Source: Candidatus Anammoxibacter sp.
Lineage (GTDB): Bacteria > Planctomycetota > Brocadiia > Brocadiales > Anammoxibacteraceae
DNA: 34,198 nucleotides
Reading direction: 5' to 3'
NCBI GenBank assembly: GCA_021777105.1
Contig: JAIQZQ010000033.1
Coordinates: 1-34,198, forward strand
In this document: one piece after another, positions 1-8,465 of the stretch
Numbering within the stretch: the first letter of the stretch is position 1
Layout: the number at the start of each line of letters is the position of its first letter
Notes under the pieces: model-generated
Database searches by the model: none
Told to the model about the DNA's origin: nothing
The model's input: the letters and a program-made list of their open reading frames with translations, nothing else
Program-made: the position numbers and the translations under genes

Positions 1-14
1 TTTTTAACGCGCAT
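1..14 (-). CDS. 5' end of an unidentified gene running off the left edge
   Basis: Reading the minus strand, an ATG at 14-12 is preceded by a strong Shine-Dalgarno sequence (AGGAGGG, plus-strand 20-26) at normal spacing. Only about four codons (M-R-V-K) lie inside the window, so the product cannot be named. The gene lies beyond the terminator of the 466-822 gene, so it probably has its own promoter in the AT-rich stretch at 30-130. Confidence 0.5.
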
Positions 15-385
15 TCTTGCCCTCCTGGTTTTTTATTATAAATTTATCGTTACAGGTATGGTAAGTTTTGCGCGTTATTTTTTCAATATTTTATTTCGGT
101 TTTTTTCGAATTTTCTTTTCCGCAACAGATACTACGTATAGACGCTAGACGTTTTTGTAAACTTGAGCGCAAAATGTACAGGCTTAAAGCCTCTGAGAAT
201 TTTAAAAACAGGCAGGATGCCTGTTCCACTGCTAATCACACTTTGCGGTTTGAGAGATAATGGATTTAGCCGTAACTCGTTAATGTCGCTTGTGTTACGC
301 TGATTTAAACAGTTTTTAACCTGGCGCCTGTAGGTTAAAGCCGCCCCTACCCGCACACGCGCTCTGCTCCATGGTTTTACCAATT
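15..385. repeat. Intergenic stretch with dispersed palindromic repeats
   Basis: I see no convincing gene here. The stretch holds short palindromes of the kind scattered through many bacterial genomes: AGGCTTAAAGCCT near 180, AACAGGCAGGATGCCTGTT near 208, and a GTAGGTTAAAGCCGCCCCTAC-like unit near 328-350. An 83-codon minus-strand reading frame crosses it but is read straight through these palindromes and has no ribosome binding site. Confidence 0.5.
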
Positions 386-430
386 AAAAAAGGCGTTATG
401 GCCTAAATAAATAGGGCCACAACGCCTTTG
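386..430 (-). terminator. Rho-independent terminator of the 466-822 gene
   Basis: An AAAGGCGTT-x-TGGCC arm (389-403) pairs with GGCCA-x-AACGCCTTT (415-429), 14 pairs with one mismatch and an 11-nt loop. On the minus strand it is followed directly by a run of seven or eight T (384-391). It lies 36 bp after the stop codon of the gene at 466-822. Confidence 0.9.
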
Positions 431-465
431 TGTTTATAATTATCAAATTGAGATGCCGGGTTAAA

Positions 466-822
466 CTAAACCATAGGGCCGGCCTGGATCGCGCCGTCAG
501 CTCCCACGTTAACGTTAGCGTCAATATCTATCTCGTTGGACGCTTTAACTTCAACGCCGGTTGCCGCTACACTTGTGTTAATGCTGGTATCGTTGAGGTT
601 TACCTCAATTGGAGATAATTCAGTGTTAATGCTGAATCCGCCTAACTTAATTATAGGAAAGAACCATAGTTTAAATCTAATATCAGGAACGCGGAACTTA
701 AGTTGCGGCAACTTAACTACTACTTTTCCCGCTGTTTCCAGCTTAACCTCGGTTGGCTTAAGATCAACGGAGGTAGATACGTTGATCTTTCCTTTTGCGT
801 TTGTTCCTCCCTTAACTTGCAT
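466..822 (-). CDS. Small beta-rich hypothetical protein (118 aa)
   Basis: I do not recognise the family. The ATG at 822 has a clear GGAG ribosome binding site seven bases upstream, a candidate sigma70 promoter lies about 100 bp upstream, and a strong terminator follows, so this is a real single-gene transcript. The protein has no signal peptide and no cysteines. Most of it alternates hydrophobic and polar residues (for example KINVSTSVDLKP, KVVVKLPQLKF, IEVNLNDTSINTSV), suggesting stacked short beta strands. A more hydrophobic block (KLWFFPIIKLGG) sits in the middle near residues 52-63, and a glycine/alanine tail (NVGADGAIQAGPMV) ends it. It could be a beta-solenoid-like or surface-associated structural protein; that is inference from pattern only. 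Confidence 0.75.
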   Translation of the reverse strand: MQVKGGTNAKGKINVSTSVDLKPTEVKLETAGKVVVKLPQLKFRVPDIRFKLWFFPIIKLGGFSINTELSPIEVNLNDTSINTSVAATGVEVKASNEIDIDANVNVGADGAIQAGPMV

Positions 823-923
823 TATAACTCTCCTTTTCTTTATTTATATTAAGCTTATCCTGAAAATATGAAAATTCGCAGGTATTTAACATTTTTAATC
901 TCATTTCTAAAAAATTAGACAAC

Positions 924-953
924 AATTTACCATTTTACAACGCCCCATGTCAA
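924..953 (-). promoter_or_regulatory. Candidate sigma70 promoter for the 466-822 gene
   Basis: On the minus strand TTGACA (953-948) is followed after 18 bases by TAAATT (929-924). The -35 is perfect and the -10 is weak. The distance to the start codon is about 100 bp. Confidence 0.5.
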
Positions 954-1068
954 GGAAAAACCCATATGTAAAAATCATTAATTTAGACTATTGCGTTATG
1001 CCAATTGCGTGTTGATGTAATGTCTTACAGGTAAAGGCGTTAACGTAAACGGCAGGGCGCCTCTGGAT

Positions 1069-2439
1069 TTAACAAATGCCGGCGTTTAGTTTCCTGCAAT
1101 AGTTTTTTAACTCCTGCAAAACGTTATAATCCATATTCATCCCGGCTATGGGAAAAACCGATTTATTATGCGTTAGCGGGTCGGTAAGAATCCCTGGGCG
1201 TAGTTTTGCGGCTTTTTTAAACTCTTCAGTGCCGGGGACAGGGGAATATTCGGCAATCTTTATTTTTGCGCCCAGGCCGTTAACAAAATCCATTGTCGCC
1301 ACGGCCTCGTCTATAGTCTGCTCCGGCAGCCCCAATAGAATATAAACCCCTATATCCCATTGCGGCGCAAGAGCGCTTTCAGCAAGCGCGCCGGCCTTGG
1401 ACTTTGCATTTTCAAGGCAGTTTAACGCATTCTCAAGTTCATGGGCGTTAACTTTGTTGCCCGAGGCGTTTTTAATCCGCTCTGAAATTCCTTCAAAACT
1501 TAACCGTATGGTTTTAAATCCCGATTTCCACAATAAATCCGCCAAATATTGATCAATAAATCTGGGGTGAAGGCCGTTTGGAGTGTGAAAACTCATGTTT
1601 AGCCTCTTTTCTATTACTAAATTCAGAATAGGGATTATATGTTTTTCAGCGTCAACAAACAGGGCATCATCATAAAACGCAATGTTGTTTACTTTTAGAA
1701 CTCGCGCGTATTTTTCTATCTCAGCCGCAACCGCTTCCGGCTTTTTTCTGACAAATTCCGGCGCCAGCCTTTTTGACGCGCAGTAAGCGCACCTAAACGG
1801 GCATCCTCTGGATGTTAGCATGCCGATTGAGTGTAATTTTGGGTAAAGCTCATACGCCGGCGCAAGCTCATTGTCAATCCATATAGCCTCTTTTTCATAA
1901 TCGCGCGTATTTCCCGCAAGTTTATCGGCTAATTTAAGAACCTCCATTTCCCCGGGCCCCTGAACAACGTGATCCGCGCCGGAGTTGGCCTTGGCGTGCT
2001 CATAACACAAAGTAGCGTAAATGCCTCCAAGCGCAACCGAAACCGAAGGAAAAATCCTTTTTACAATTTTTATAGCTTCAAAAACCCCCTGGTGCCAGTA
2101 AGTCATATGCGATGTAACGCATATAAACAACGGTTCCTGCTCTTTCCTCAGCCGCTCCTCAAAATCATCAGGCGAGATGCCGAAGCGTTTATATTTCCTT
2201 GGAATGTTCTTTATACTATCAGGCTTGTCTATTTCAATGGAGTTGAATCTTGTCGTGCCGCGCAATTTCTGGTTGGCGGTCGACCGGCCGCCGCTGTCAA
2301 GGCAGTCTATAAAGGAGGCGTTATAACCGGAATGAATTAACGTTGAGGCCACGCATAAAAGGCCGAGGGGCTTTGCCCACAGATCAAACGCGGTAAAATC
2401 ATGAATCCAGGGGTTTATTAGCAGTATGGAATGCGGCAT
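1069..2439 (-). CDS. B12-binding domain radical SAM protein
   Basis: The N-terminal 160 or so residues look like a cobalamin-binding fold (SILLINPWI start, GGIYATL, and a GADHVVQGPGE segment typical of this class). The radical SAM core follows, with the iron-sulfur motif Cx3Cx2C in RGCPFRCAYC (C213, C217, C220). Downstream are family features such as NIAFYDDALFVD, an FHTPNGLHPRFID strand and GVYILLGLPEQT. The classical DxHxxG B12 ligand motif is not evident, so cobalamin binding is likely rather than shown. The substrate is unknown; such proteins often do methylation or ring chemistry on natural products, lipids or cofactors. The gene begins 54 bp after the response regulator on the same strand and may be co-transcribed with it. 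The start has no strong Shine-Dalgarno sequence. Confidence 0.88.
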   Translation of the reverse strand: MPHSILLINPWIHDFTAFDLWAKPLGLLCVASTLIHSGYNASFIDCLDSGGRSTANQKLRGTTRFNSIEIDKPDSIKNIPRKYKRFGISPDDFEERLRKEQEPLFICVTSHMTYWHQGVFEAIKIVKRIFPSVSVALGGIYATLCYEHAKANSGADHVVQGPGEMEVLKLADKLAGNTRDYEKEAIWIDNELAPAYELYPKLHSIGMLTSRGCPFRCAYCASKRLAPEFVRKKPEAVAAEIEKYARVLKVNNIAFYDDALFVDAEKHIIPILNLVIEKRLNMSFHTPNGLHPRFIDQYLADLLWKSGFKTIRLSFEGISERIKNASGNKVNAHELENALNCLENAKSKAGALAESALAPQWDIGVYILLGLPEQTIDEAVATMDFVNGLGAKIKIAEYSPVPGTEEFKKAAKLRPGILTDPLTHNKSVFPIAGMNMDYNVLQELKNYCRKLNAGIC

Positions 2440-2493
2440 CAGGTTTTTAGAGGTATGTAAAGCCGGGCCGGCGACAGGCGTATTTTTTAGAAA

Positions 2494-3513
2494 TCAAACG
2501 TTCTGCTCTGTTTTCTCACAACCGCTGCACTCAAGCTCGGGATATAGCCTTTTGGAGCAATCCGGGCAGATGCTATGTGTAAACTCCGCGTCCGAGTGTT
2601 TATGTATATAGCTTTCAATTTGGTTCCAGTAACCCCTGTCGTCGCGTATTTTCTTGCAGGAAGCGCATATCGGCAAAAGCCCGGAAAGCGTCTTTATCTG
2701 GCTAAGGGCTTTTTGAAGGTTTAAAATGAGTTTTTCGCGCGCTTTTTCAATTTTCGCGCGTTCGGTTATATCTCTAAATGCCATTACAACGCCTGAAATG
2801 TCCCCATTGTCGTTTCTGATAGGCGTAGAGCTATGTTCTATCTGCATCTCATTATTGTCTTTAGATATCATTATATCAATGTCGTGAAGTGTGGCCGCGT
2901 TTTTTTTAAGCGCTTTATCAATAGGGCACTCAATCGGTTTGCCGGTTTTTGCGCTTTTTATGTTAAGAATATCCTTAGGGCGTTTGCCCATGACTTCGTC
3001 CTTTTGCAATCCCGTCAAACTGAGCGCCACCGGATTCACAAAAGCCACGCGGCCGTTTGTGTCGGTTGAAATTATGCCGTCATTTATGCTTTTCAGCGTT
3101 GTTATAAATAATTCCCTTGTGTCCCTTAATTCTATCTCCATTTTGTGCTTATAAAGAGCCATCTCAATTGTGATATTTAATTCCCGCTCTTCAAAAGGCT
3201 TTATCATATAGCCGAACGGTTCCGTTATTTTTGCCCGTTCAAGCGTATTTTGGTCAAAGTAGGCTGAGCAAAAAATGACGGGAATATTAAAATGTTCCTT
3301 TATTCGGTTAGCCGTGTCAATACCGTCCATATTGCCGCGCAGCATGATATCCATCAATATCAGATCAGGTTTCTTCTCCTTTGCGATCTCTATTGCATCT
3401 GTTCCCGCGCTTGCAATGCCCACCGTAGAATACCCAAGGTTTAACAGGCTGTTTTGTATATCTTTTGCGATTATAGTTTCATCTTCAACTATTAATATTT
3501 GCGCTTTTGACAT
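2494..3513 (-). CDS. Response regulator: receiver - PAS - CxxC zinc-ribbon-like tail
   Basis: Residues 1-120 form a CheY-like receiver with acidic pocket VEDE, phospho-acceptor D55 (LILMDIML), and K105 in YMIKPFE. Residues about 125-245 form a PAS sensor domain (SINDGIISTDTNGRVAFVNP, ending in AFRDITERA), followed by a coiled linker. The tail has GLLPICASCKKIRDD, then CPDC and CSGC, a cysteine-pair module often seen at the end of such regulators that probably binds zinc. There is no DNA-binding or histidine kinase domain, so output is probably through protein contacts. A TTG five codons upstream is also possible, but the ATG at 3513 matches the usual start of receiver domains. The radical SAM gene follows and may be its functional partner. 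Confidence 0.88.
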   Translation of the reverse strand: MSKAQILIVEDETIIAKDIQNSLLNLGYSTVGIASAGTDAIEIAKEKKPDLILMDIMLRGNMDGIDTANRIKEHFNIPVIFCSAYFDQNTLERAKITEPFGYMIKPFEERELNITIEMALYKHKMEIELRDTRELFITTLKSINDGIISTDTNGRVAFVNPVALSLTGLQKDEVMGKRPKDILNIKSAKTGKPIECPIDKALKKNAATLHDIDIMISKDNNEMQIEHSSTPIRNDNGDISGVVMAFRDITERAKIEKAREKLILNLQKALSQIKTLSGLLPICASCKKIRDDRGYWNQIESYIHKHSDAEFTHSICPDCSKRLYPELECSGCEKTEQNV

Positions 3514-3769
3514 GTTATTTTCAAGCAATTATTAGCTTCTTAACAGAGTATAAAGTGATATATTCCTATCTATGCCGCGATTTTTAAACAAATTTTAATA
3601 GTATCATTTTGTTCGTTATTTTTCAATTCGCAAATTATCCTTGAGCATGCCTCCACAGGGATGAGCTGCCGGTATAATAGCATAGCCTCAATTTTTACTT
3701 AACCTTGGCGGGCAATTCTCTTATAATTTTTAGTTAGCTATTAAATTTAATTTCTTCCACGTTCCTATA

Positions 3770-3798
3770 TATAGTCAATTACATAAGGTTTTCGAAAA
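3770..3798. repeat. Solo terminal repeat of a MITE-like family
   Basis: A 29-bp segment beginning TATAGTCAATTACATAAGG and ending in the palindrome TTTTCGAAAA. It is the exact reverse complement of 8557-8585 and closely matches the ends of the element at 19535-19703. It lies about 35 bp before the batD start. No second half is seen beside it. Confidence 0.75.
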
Positions 3799-3832
3799 AC
3801 CACAATCGGCGATGTTTTTTTCAAAGGTTGCA

Positions 3833-5689
3833 ATGCTAAAACAGAATAATTACCGCGTATTGCTAAAAGGGGCTATTTTCATAGCTTTGATATTGTTCGC
3901 GACAACCTCTTTGGTTTTCGCGAAAGATATAGAAATTGTGGCGGCCGTAGACAAATCGGAGCTTGCTCTTGAGGACACTTTAAGTTTAACGGTCACTATT
4001 ATAGGGGCTGCGGACGCCCCGATGCCCCTCCTTCCGGACTTTGATCTCTTTAGCCTGATTTTTGGGCCGACAGTCTCGGTTAAAACAAGCGTAATTAATG
4101 GGGTTGAGAGCGCATCGCAATCGTTTACCTACGCGCTAAAGCCCACCTGCGTCGGCAGTTTTTTTATAGGCAGTTTCACGGTTCGATATAAAGGCAGAAC
4201 GTACAAATCCAACACACTGAGAGTTGATGTCTTTGACGCCGAAAAGAGGATGTCGCCTGAAAAAAAGCGGCAAAAAGAGATAGACCTTAATAAACTCATA
4301 TTTGTGGAGATCTCCGCTGATAAAGAGGACGCCTACATCTTTGAGCAGGTTGCGCTTACATGCAAATTGTTTAGCCGCAAAGGCCTGCCTATTAAAGACA
4401 TTAAATATGTCGAGCCGCCTATAAAAGGCTTTGTGCGAGAGAGCCTTGGCAGGCAGAAACAATACCAGTCCATGGTGGACGGATCGCTGTTTAATGTTGT
4501 TGAGTTGAAAAGTTTTGTTTTTCCCGTTGCTTCCGGCAATGTTGAAATAGAGCCGGCTATGGTGGATTGCATTCTGATGGTAAAACCCAGGCTAAAAGGC
4601 GGCCACGGTTTTTTTAACGACCCGTTTATTAATCCCATCCTGGAAGGGCTGGCAAAATCTTACGGCGAAATTGTTCCCATTTCAAGGAAAAGCAACTCCG
4701 TAATATTAAACGTAAAACCATGCCCTGAAGCCGGCAAGCCTCCGGATTTTAGCGGAGCAGTCGGCTCCTTTTCCCTTGAAGTTGACATTAAACCAGCTGC
4801 CGTTAAAGTCGGCGACCCGATCACCGTGACAATGAAGGTCTCCGGTTTTGGCAATATGCGGTTTGTGGACGAGCCCTCTATGCATTTTTTAAGCGATGAT
4901 GATTTTACCGAGTACTCTTCCGACGTCTCAGCTTCAGTCACAAAATATAGCGATGGTATAAAAGGCTCGAAAATATTTAAAAAAGTGTTTGAGCCGAAAA
5001 ACCATAATATTAAGGAGTTTCCAGGCATATCTTTCAGCTTTTTCAATCCCGCTTCAAAAAAGTACGAAACCATAACGCGCGAGCCAATGCCGTTGTCCGT
5101 CCAGGCCCCGGAGTTTGAGAAACCCGTTCACGTCTTTGTTCATAAAAACGGCGGCAATGAACATGCCCGTATTATTTCAAGCGACATCCTGCCGATTATG
5201 ACGAGCCTTGCCCATTTTAAGAGCAGAAGCGTTGTTTTTAGAAGCTACGCCGCCGTTGCGGCTTTTTTAATTGCGCCCACCCTTATGGTCGTATTTGCGT
5301 TTTTATTTCAGAAACACAAAAGAAGGTTGGAAGTAGACTATAGCTACAAAATGCATTTAAATACCCAGGCAGGAATAAAGGCAATGTTCAAAGATGCCGA
5401 AGACGCGGTAAACGGCTCCGCCCCGGAACAATTCTACTCAACACTTTTTAGAATATTAGCCCAATACCTTGCCCATAAACTAAACACAAACCCCGCGAAT
5501 ATCGACTCCAAAAGCGCGCCTGAAATGCTGCGCCGAAAAGGCATCCCCGCCGAAACTGTAAACAACCTCATAGCCGTGATGGAAGCGTGCGATTACGGCA
5601 GGTTCACCGGCTCCCCAATCACAATGAACAAACTAAAAGACGACTTAAACAACGCAGAAGAGTTTGTCTCCTTAATGGAAAAACATTAG
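3833..5689 (+). CDS. batD: BatD-like exported membrane protein
   Basis: The BatD family belongs to the Bat (Bacteroides aerotolerance) system, where it works with von Willebrand A-domain BatA/B and TPR proteins at the cell envelope. Evidence: a signal peptide (hydrophobic FIALILFATTSLVFA, cleavage before KD), then beta-sandwich repeats with family phrases such as DKSELALEDTLSLTVTI, SFTYALKPTCVGSFFIGSF and VGDPITVTMKVSGFGN. One transmembrane segment (AVAAFLIAPTLMVVFAFLF, near residue 475) precedes a cytoplasmic helical tail. The start at 3833 is preferred over an ATG 21 bp earlier because AAAGG sits at good spacing and the signal peptide begins there. No batA, batB or MoxR genes are next to it, which is unusual. 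It has about 618 residues, normal for the family. Confidence 0.85.
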   Translation: MLKQNNYRVLLKGAIFIALILFATTSLVFAKDIEIVAAVDKSELALEDTLSLTVTIIGAADAPMPLLPDFDLFSLIFGPTVSVKTSVINGVESASQSFTYALKPTCVGSFFIGSFTVRYKGRTYKSNTLRVDVFDAEKRMSPEKKRQKEIDLNKLIFVEISADKEDAYIFEQVALTCKLFSRKGLPIKDIKYVEPPIKGFVRESLGRQKQYQSMVDGSLFNVVELKSFVFPVASGNVEIEPAMVDCILMVKPRLKGGHGFFNDPFINPILEGLAKSYGEIVPISRKSNSVILNVKPCPEAGKPPDFSGAVGSFSLEVDIKPAAVKVGDPITVTMKVSGFGNMRFVDEPSMHFLSDDDFTEYSSDVSASVTKYSDGIKGSKIFKKVFEPKNHNIKEFPGISFSFFNPASKKYETITREPMPLSVQAPEFEKPVHVFVHKNGGNEHARIISSDILPIMTSLAHFKSRSVVFRSYAAVAAFLIAPTLMVVFAFLFQKHKRRLEVDYSYKMHLNTQAGIKAMFKDAEDAVNGSAPEQFYSTLFRILAQYLAHKLNTNPANIDSKSAPEMLRRKGIPAETVNNLIAVMEACDYGRFTGSPITMNKLKDDLNNAEEFVSLMEKH

Positions 5690-5754
5690 AATCTATACTC
5701 AAAAGCAAAACGAGAAATTGCTCGTGTTGTTAAATTTGTAATAAATTAGTAATT

Positions 5755-5905
5755 TAACGCAGAGCGCGCAGAGAACGCATCACAATTGTTCAGCGTAAAC
5801 TCCGAGAAAAGCAAAAGCAGTATATATTTTTTTATAGAATCAATTTTAAAATTTAAACAATATATTCGTATATTTCTCTGCGGTTCTCTGCGCTCTCTGC
5901 GTTTA
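5755..5905. repeat. Imperfect long inverted repeat of CGCAGAGA units
   Basis: The left arm at 5755-5778 (TAACGCAGAGCGCGCAGAGA, continuing AACGC) is nearly the reverse complement of the right arm at 5880-5905. About 100 bp of AT-rich spacer lies between. The arms belong to the degenerate 'cgcagagaacgcagag' repeat type found between genes in many genomes. There is no T-tract, so a terminator for batD is not shown. Confidence 0.6.
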
Positions 5906-5998
5906 TTATAACTAATGACTTTTAAAATAAAGCTTAACGACAAAATAGTAATCTATTACGTCTGACGTAAGCGCTAATTTAAATTTCAAATATTTTTG

Positions 5999-6150
5999 GC
6001 TAGGTTTTATTTCATTGTTATTGAATAAACCATACGTAAATATTATTTTCGAAAACAGGATTCAAAATAAGTTAAGGAATAAAAGGCTAAAGCCTTAACT
6101 CCGGCAGCATGGTATTGCCGGAATTTACCCTTAAGGGTTTTATTTCATTA
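5999..6150. repeat. Two partial copies of the TTTTCGAAAA MITE-like family, side by side
   Basis: At 5999-6060 the order GGTTTTATTTCATT, TTGAATAA, then ATTATTTTCGAAAAC matches the right half of the copy at 8470-8585. Directly after it, 6074-6150 holds GGCTAAAGCC and CTTAACTCC, then a GGCA...TGCC stem, then TTTACCC-TTAAGGGTTTTATT. This matches the central part of the complete copy at 19535-19703. The rest of the 5690-6330 gap holds no gene that I can see. Confidence 0.65.
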
Positions 6151-6310
6151 AAGGTTGGAGCAGTCTTGTAGGCTGCTTCTAAATGTTTTTGTTTTGCGAT
6201 ATGGCGCAACTTTTAAATATTTTTGACAGCAAAGGGGGGGCATTTTAAGTTTTGGGGTTGCAATGGTTTATGTCAAAATGCATAGTGTTGTTTGTTTTAA
6301 TTCTCTAACC

Positions 6311-6347
6311 CCAAAGGGGTGATTTAATATAGCCCAGGGCAACGCCC
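6311..6347. repeat. Left half of a hairpin repeat split by the insertion sequence
   Basis: The segment has the small palindrome ACCCCAAAGGGGT, then CCCAGGGCAACGCCC ending at 6347. Joined with 7918-7970 on the other side of the insertion, it rebuilds CCCAGGGCAACGCCCTGGG, an 8-bp stem with a 3-nt loop, followed by AGCCCTTCGGGCT. Bases 6337-6347 (GGGCAACGCCC) are the target duplication. Confidence 0.75.
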
Positions 6348-7917
6348 CATAGGTGTAAACTTAAGTGTCGTCATATTCTCAGCTAAGCCTATATATGGTA
6401 AATACTTAAGCGTGACTAAAAAAGTTAAAAAATAATATTTAAGAATGACGATAACGCAATGTATCCAATACAATAAACAATTTAACGTTTAGGGTATATT
6501 ATGAATAAGCGCAAAACCGTTTCAAGAAACACAGTTAAGAAATTCTTTAATAAATCACAAGTTATGAAAATTGCAAAAAAAACTAAATTTGTTCAAAGAG
6601 ACACAGAGTTTGACGTATATGGTTTCTTTTTAGGGTTAACATTTGGCGCATTAACAGGTTTCCCAATAACATTAGAAGGGCTATCAGAAAACCTAAATCA
6701 AAAAATATCCCGAGTAGCAATAGGTAAACGTTTTAATGAATTTACAAGTGCATTTATGTTAAACATACTAGCCCATTTTCTCTTAGTAGCTAATGAAAAC
6801 AAGTACAATATAAATATAAAGCTTTTAAATAAATTTAATAATATTAACATAATTGATGGCTCTTCTTGGAAAATCCCAAAAGCTCTAGCAAAAATTTTCC
6901 CAGGGTATAACAAAGCTGGTTGTAAAATTCAATTGATGTATGATTACAAGTCAGGCGTAGTTAATCTATTAGATGTCACGAAAGAGACGTACAACGATCA
7001 AAGCTACTCAAAGACGTTAGATAAAGCAATTAAAGCTAATGATTTATTACTTTTTGATCAAGGTTATTCTATCTATGCATTGATTGATATAATTGCATCA
7101 AAATTTGCCTATTTTGTATCTCGTATAAACCCATCATCAATAAAGCTATATAAAAAAGAAAGTGAAAAGTATATTCAAATTTATATTTTATCTATTCTAG
7201 GAAAATTTCAATTAGGACAAAATATTTTTGAGTTTGAATGCTATGCCGGCAATAAAAACCAAAAAACTAAAATTCGAGTATTTGCGATAAGAATGCCGGA
7301 GGAAATAGCAAACCAACGACGTCACAAACTAAAACAAGATCGCAAGAGAGACGGTAAACAGCCGAGTAAAGATTCACTTGAACTCTGCAACTGGGGTCTA
7401 TTTATGACAAATATCCCAAAAGAAAAGGAGCTAGATATAAAAACAATAATATCTCTTTACCAACTAAGATGGTCTGTAGAACTATTTTTTAGGCAATACA
7501 AATCCACTATGAAATTGCATAAAACCGAAACAAAAACGAATGAGCATAGACTCGAAAGTGAGGTTCTCGGCAAATGCATAGTTATAATGTTCATCTCTTA
7601 TTTATACTCCAACGCCAGATCAATAGCCTGGGACAAATATGAAAAAGAAACTAGCTTCGAGAAGCTGGTTAAGTATTTCCATAGGAACGTATCAGAATTA
7701 AAACACGCACTTAGACAATCCATAAAGATAATAACTAAACAAATAAATAAAATGGTAAAGCGAGTAATTGATCGTTGTCAAAAAGCACGGCAAAAGAACA
7801 GAGCTAATACTTTAGACAAAATACTCAATAATTTAAATTATAAAGAATACAAGCTCGTAATCATAAGCCCCCAGCGGCTTTCCGGCTTAATTGAGCATCC
7901 TTAAGTTTACACCTATG
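6348..7917 (+). mobile_element. Complete IS4-family insertion sequence, IS231 type (1570 bp)
   Basis: Perfect 18-bp terminal inverted repeats, CATAGGTGTAAACTTAAG at 6348-6365 and its complement at 7900-7917, bound one transposase gene. The 11-bp sequence GGGCAACGCCC is present directly outside both ends (6337-6347 and 7918-7928), a target duplication of the size known for this family. The ends share CAT...AACTTAAG with known IS231 termini. The element is more AT-rich than the suf genes nearby. With an intact open frame, perfect ends and an identical target duplication it looks like a recent, possibly active insertion. Confidence 0.93.
6501..7904 (+). CDS. IS4-family (IS231 group) transposase
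   Basis: A DDE transposase of 467 residues. The catalytic residues are D119 (NIIDGSSWKIP), D186 (LLFDQGYSIY) and E327 within the IS4 signature Y-x2-R-x3-E-x6-K (Y320, R323, E327, K334; YQLRWSVELFFRQYK). A basic, insertion-rich stretch (QRRHKLKQDRKRDGK) lies between the second D and the E, as is usual for this group. The frame is uninterrupted. The start is the ATG at 6501 with a modest AGGG upstream. The stop codon lies inside the right terminal repeat, so the coding region fills the element except for about 135 bp at the left end. Confidence 0.94.
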   Translation: MNKRKTVSRNTVKKFFNKSQVMKIAKKTKFVQRDTEFDVYGFFLGLTFGALTGFPITLEGLSENLNQKISRVAIGKRFNEFTSAFMLNILAHFLLVANENKYNINIKLLNKFNNINIIDGSSWKIPKALAKIFPGYNKAGCKIQLMYDYKSGVVNLLDVTKETYNDQSYSKTLDKAIKANDLLLFDQGYSIYALIDIIASKFAYFVSRINPSSIKLYKKESEKYIQIYILSILGKFQLGQNIFEFECYAGNKNQKTKIRVFAIRMPEEIANQRRHKLKQDRKRDGKQPSKDSLELCNWGLFMTNIPKEKELDIKTIISLYQLRWSVELFFRQYKSTMKLHKTETKTNEHRLESEVLGKCIVIMFISYLYSNARSIAWDKYEKETSFEKLVKYFHRNVSELKHALRQSIKIITKQINKMVKRVIDRCQKARQKNRANTLDKILNNLNYKEYKLVIISPQRLSGLIEHP

Positions 7918-7970
7918 GGGCAACGCCCTGGGTTTTAATAAGTCAGCCCTTCGGGCTTTAAATCAAAAAA
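7918..7970. repeat. Right half of the split hairpin repeat
   Basis: GGGCAACGCCC (7918-7928, target duplication) continues into TGGG, then TTTTAATAAGTC and the hairpin AGCCCTTCGGGCT with a TTC loop. This is the continuation of the repeat at 6311-6347 that existed before insertion. Confidence 0.7.
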
Positions 7971-8074
7971 GTTCGCCGTAGGCTTTAATTTATAAATAGC
8001 CGTAAAATTAAGGGATTTGATTCTAACAATAGTCCATGCTCTAGTCAATAAAACTGTTTTTATCATTTCATTAT

Positions 8075-8131
8075 TTGCAAAAAGTGAAAATAGGGGTATA
8101 ATATCACTAGGTTGATGATATTAGTGATATT
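8075..8131 (+). promoter_or_regulatory. Sigma70-like promoter with an overlapping palindromic operator
   Basis: TTGCAA (8075-8080), 16 bases, then TATAAT (8097-8102). A perfect 10-bp inverted repeat, AATATCACTA (8100-8109) and TAGTGATATT (8122-8131) with a 12-nt gap, covers the end of the -10 and the expected transcription start. That placement suits a repressor site, but a hairpin in the leader RNA is an alternative. Confidence 0.6.
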
Positions 8132-8180
8132 CTGATTTTCCTAATTCTATCTTTTAATAAAAATGACGATGGAGCTGAAA

Positions 8181-8423
8181 ATGTCCGGCACAACCCCAAA
8201 TAAAGACGAAGTTGAAAGAAAGATTAAACTCCTTGAGCTTATGATTGAGAAGAGGCGTGAAAGGGTGGCTTATTATAATAAATTGATAAACATGGGCCTT
8301 ACCTTTGACGACAAATTACGGCTTGAGTCGGCCATGCTTGTTAAACAGAGGGAGATCCGCCGCTTGCAACTTGATCTGGATTGGTTGTATACACAAAAAG
8401 GGATTTTTGAGTTGGATACGTAA
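8181..8423 (+). CDS. Small coiled-coil hypothetical protein (80 aa)
   Basis: I do not recognise a family. The protein is almost entirely helical and highly charged, with two helices (VERKIKLLELMIEKRRERVA and LRLESAMLVKQREIRRLQLD) joined by a short NMGLTFDD turn, suggesting a helical hairpin. There are no cysteines, signal or membrane segment. The ATG at 8181 is preferred over two ATGs 12 and 18 bp earlier because GGAG sits six bases before it. A good promoter with an overlapping palindrome lies just upstream. It precedes the suf regulator but is separated from it by a repeat element, so a shared role is not shown. Confidence 0.7.
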   Translation: MSGTTPNKDEVERKIKLLELMIEKRRERVAYYNKLINMGLTFDDKLRLESAMLVKQREIRRLQLDLDWLYTQKGIFELDT

Positions 8424-8465
8424 TCCGGACAATAAAAAAAAACAGAAGGTTGACACAGTGAATAA

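Noticed and set aside
132..383. 83-codon minus-strand reading frame
   Set aside because: It is read through dispersed palindromic repeats (including an ILPV-type translation of a known repeat style) and has no ribosome binding site.
536..871. 111-codon plus-strand frame opposite the beta-rich gene
   Set aside because: It lies antisense to a gene with a good ribosome binding site, promoter and terminator; no start signal of its own.
5755..5905. Long inverted repeat after batD as a terminator
   Set aside because: The arms are 100 bp apart and no T-run follows; more likely dispersed repeat DNA.
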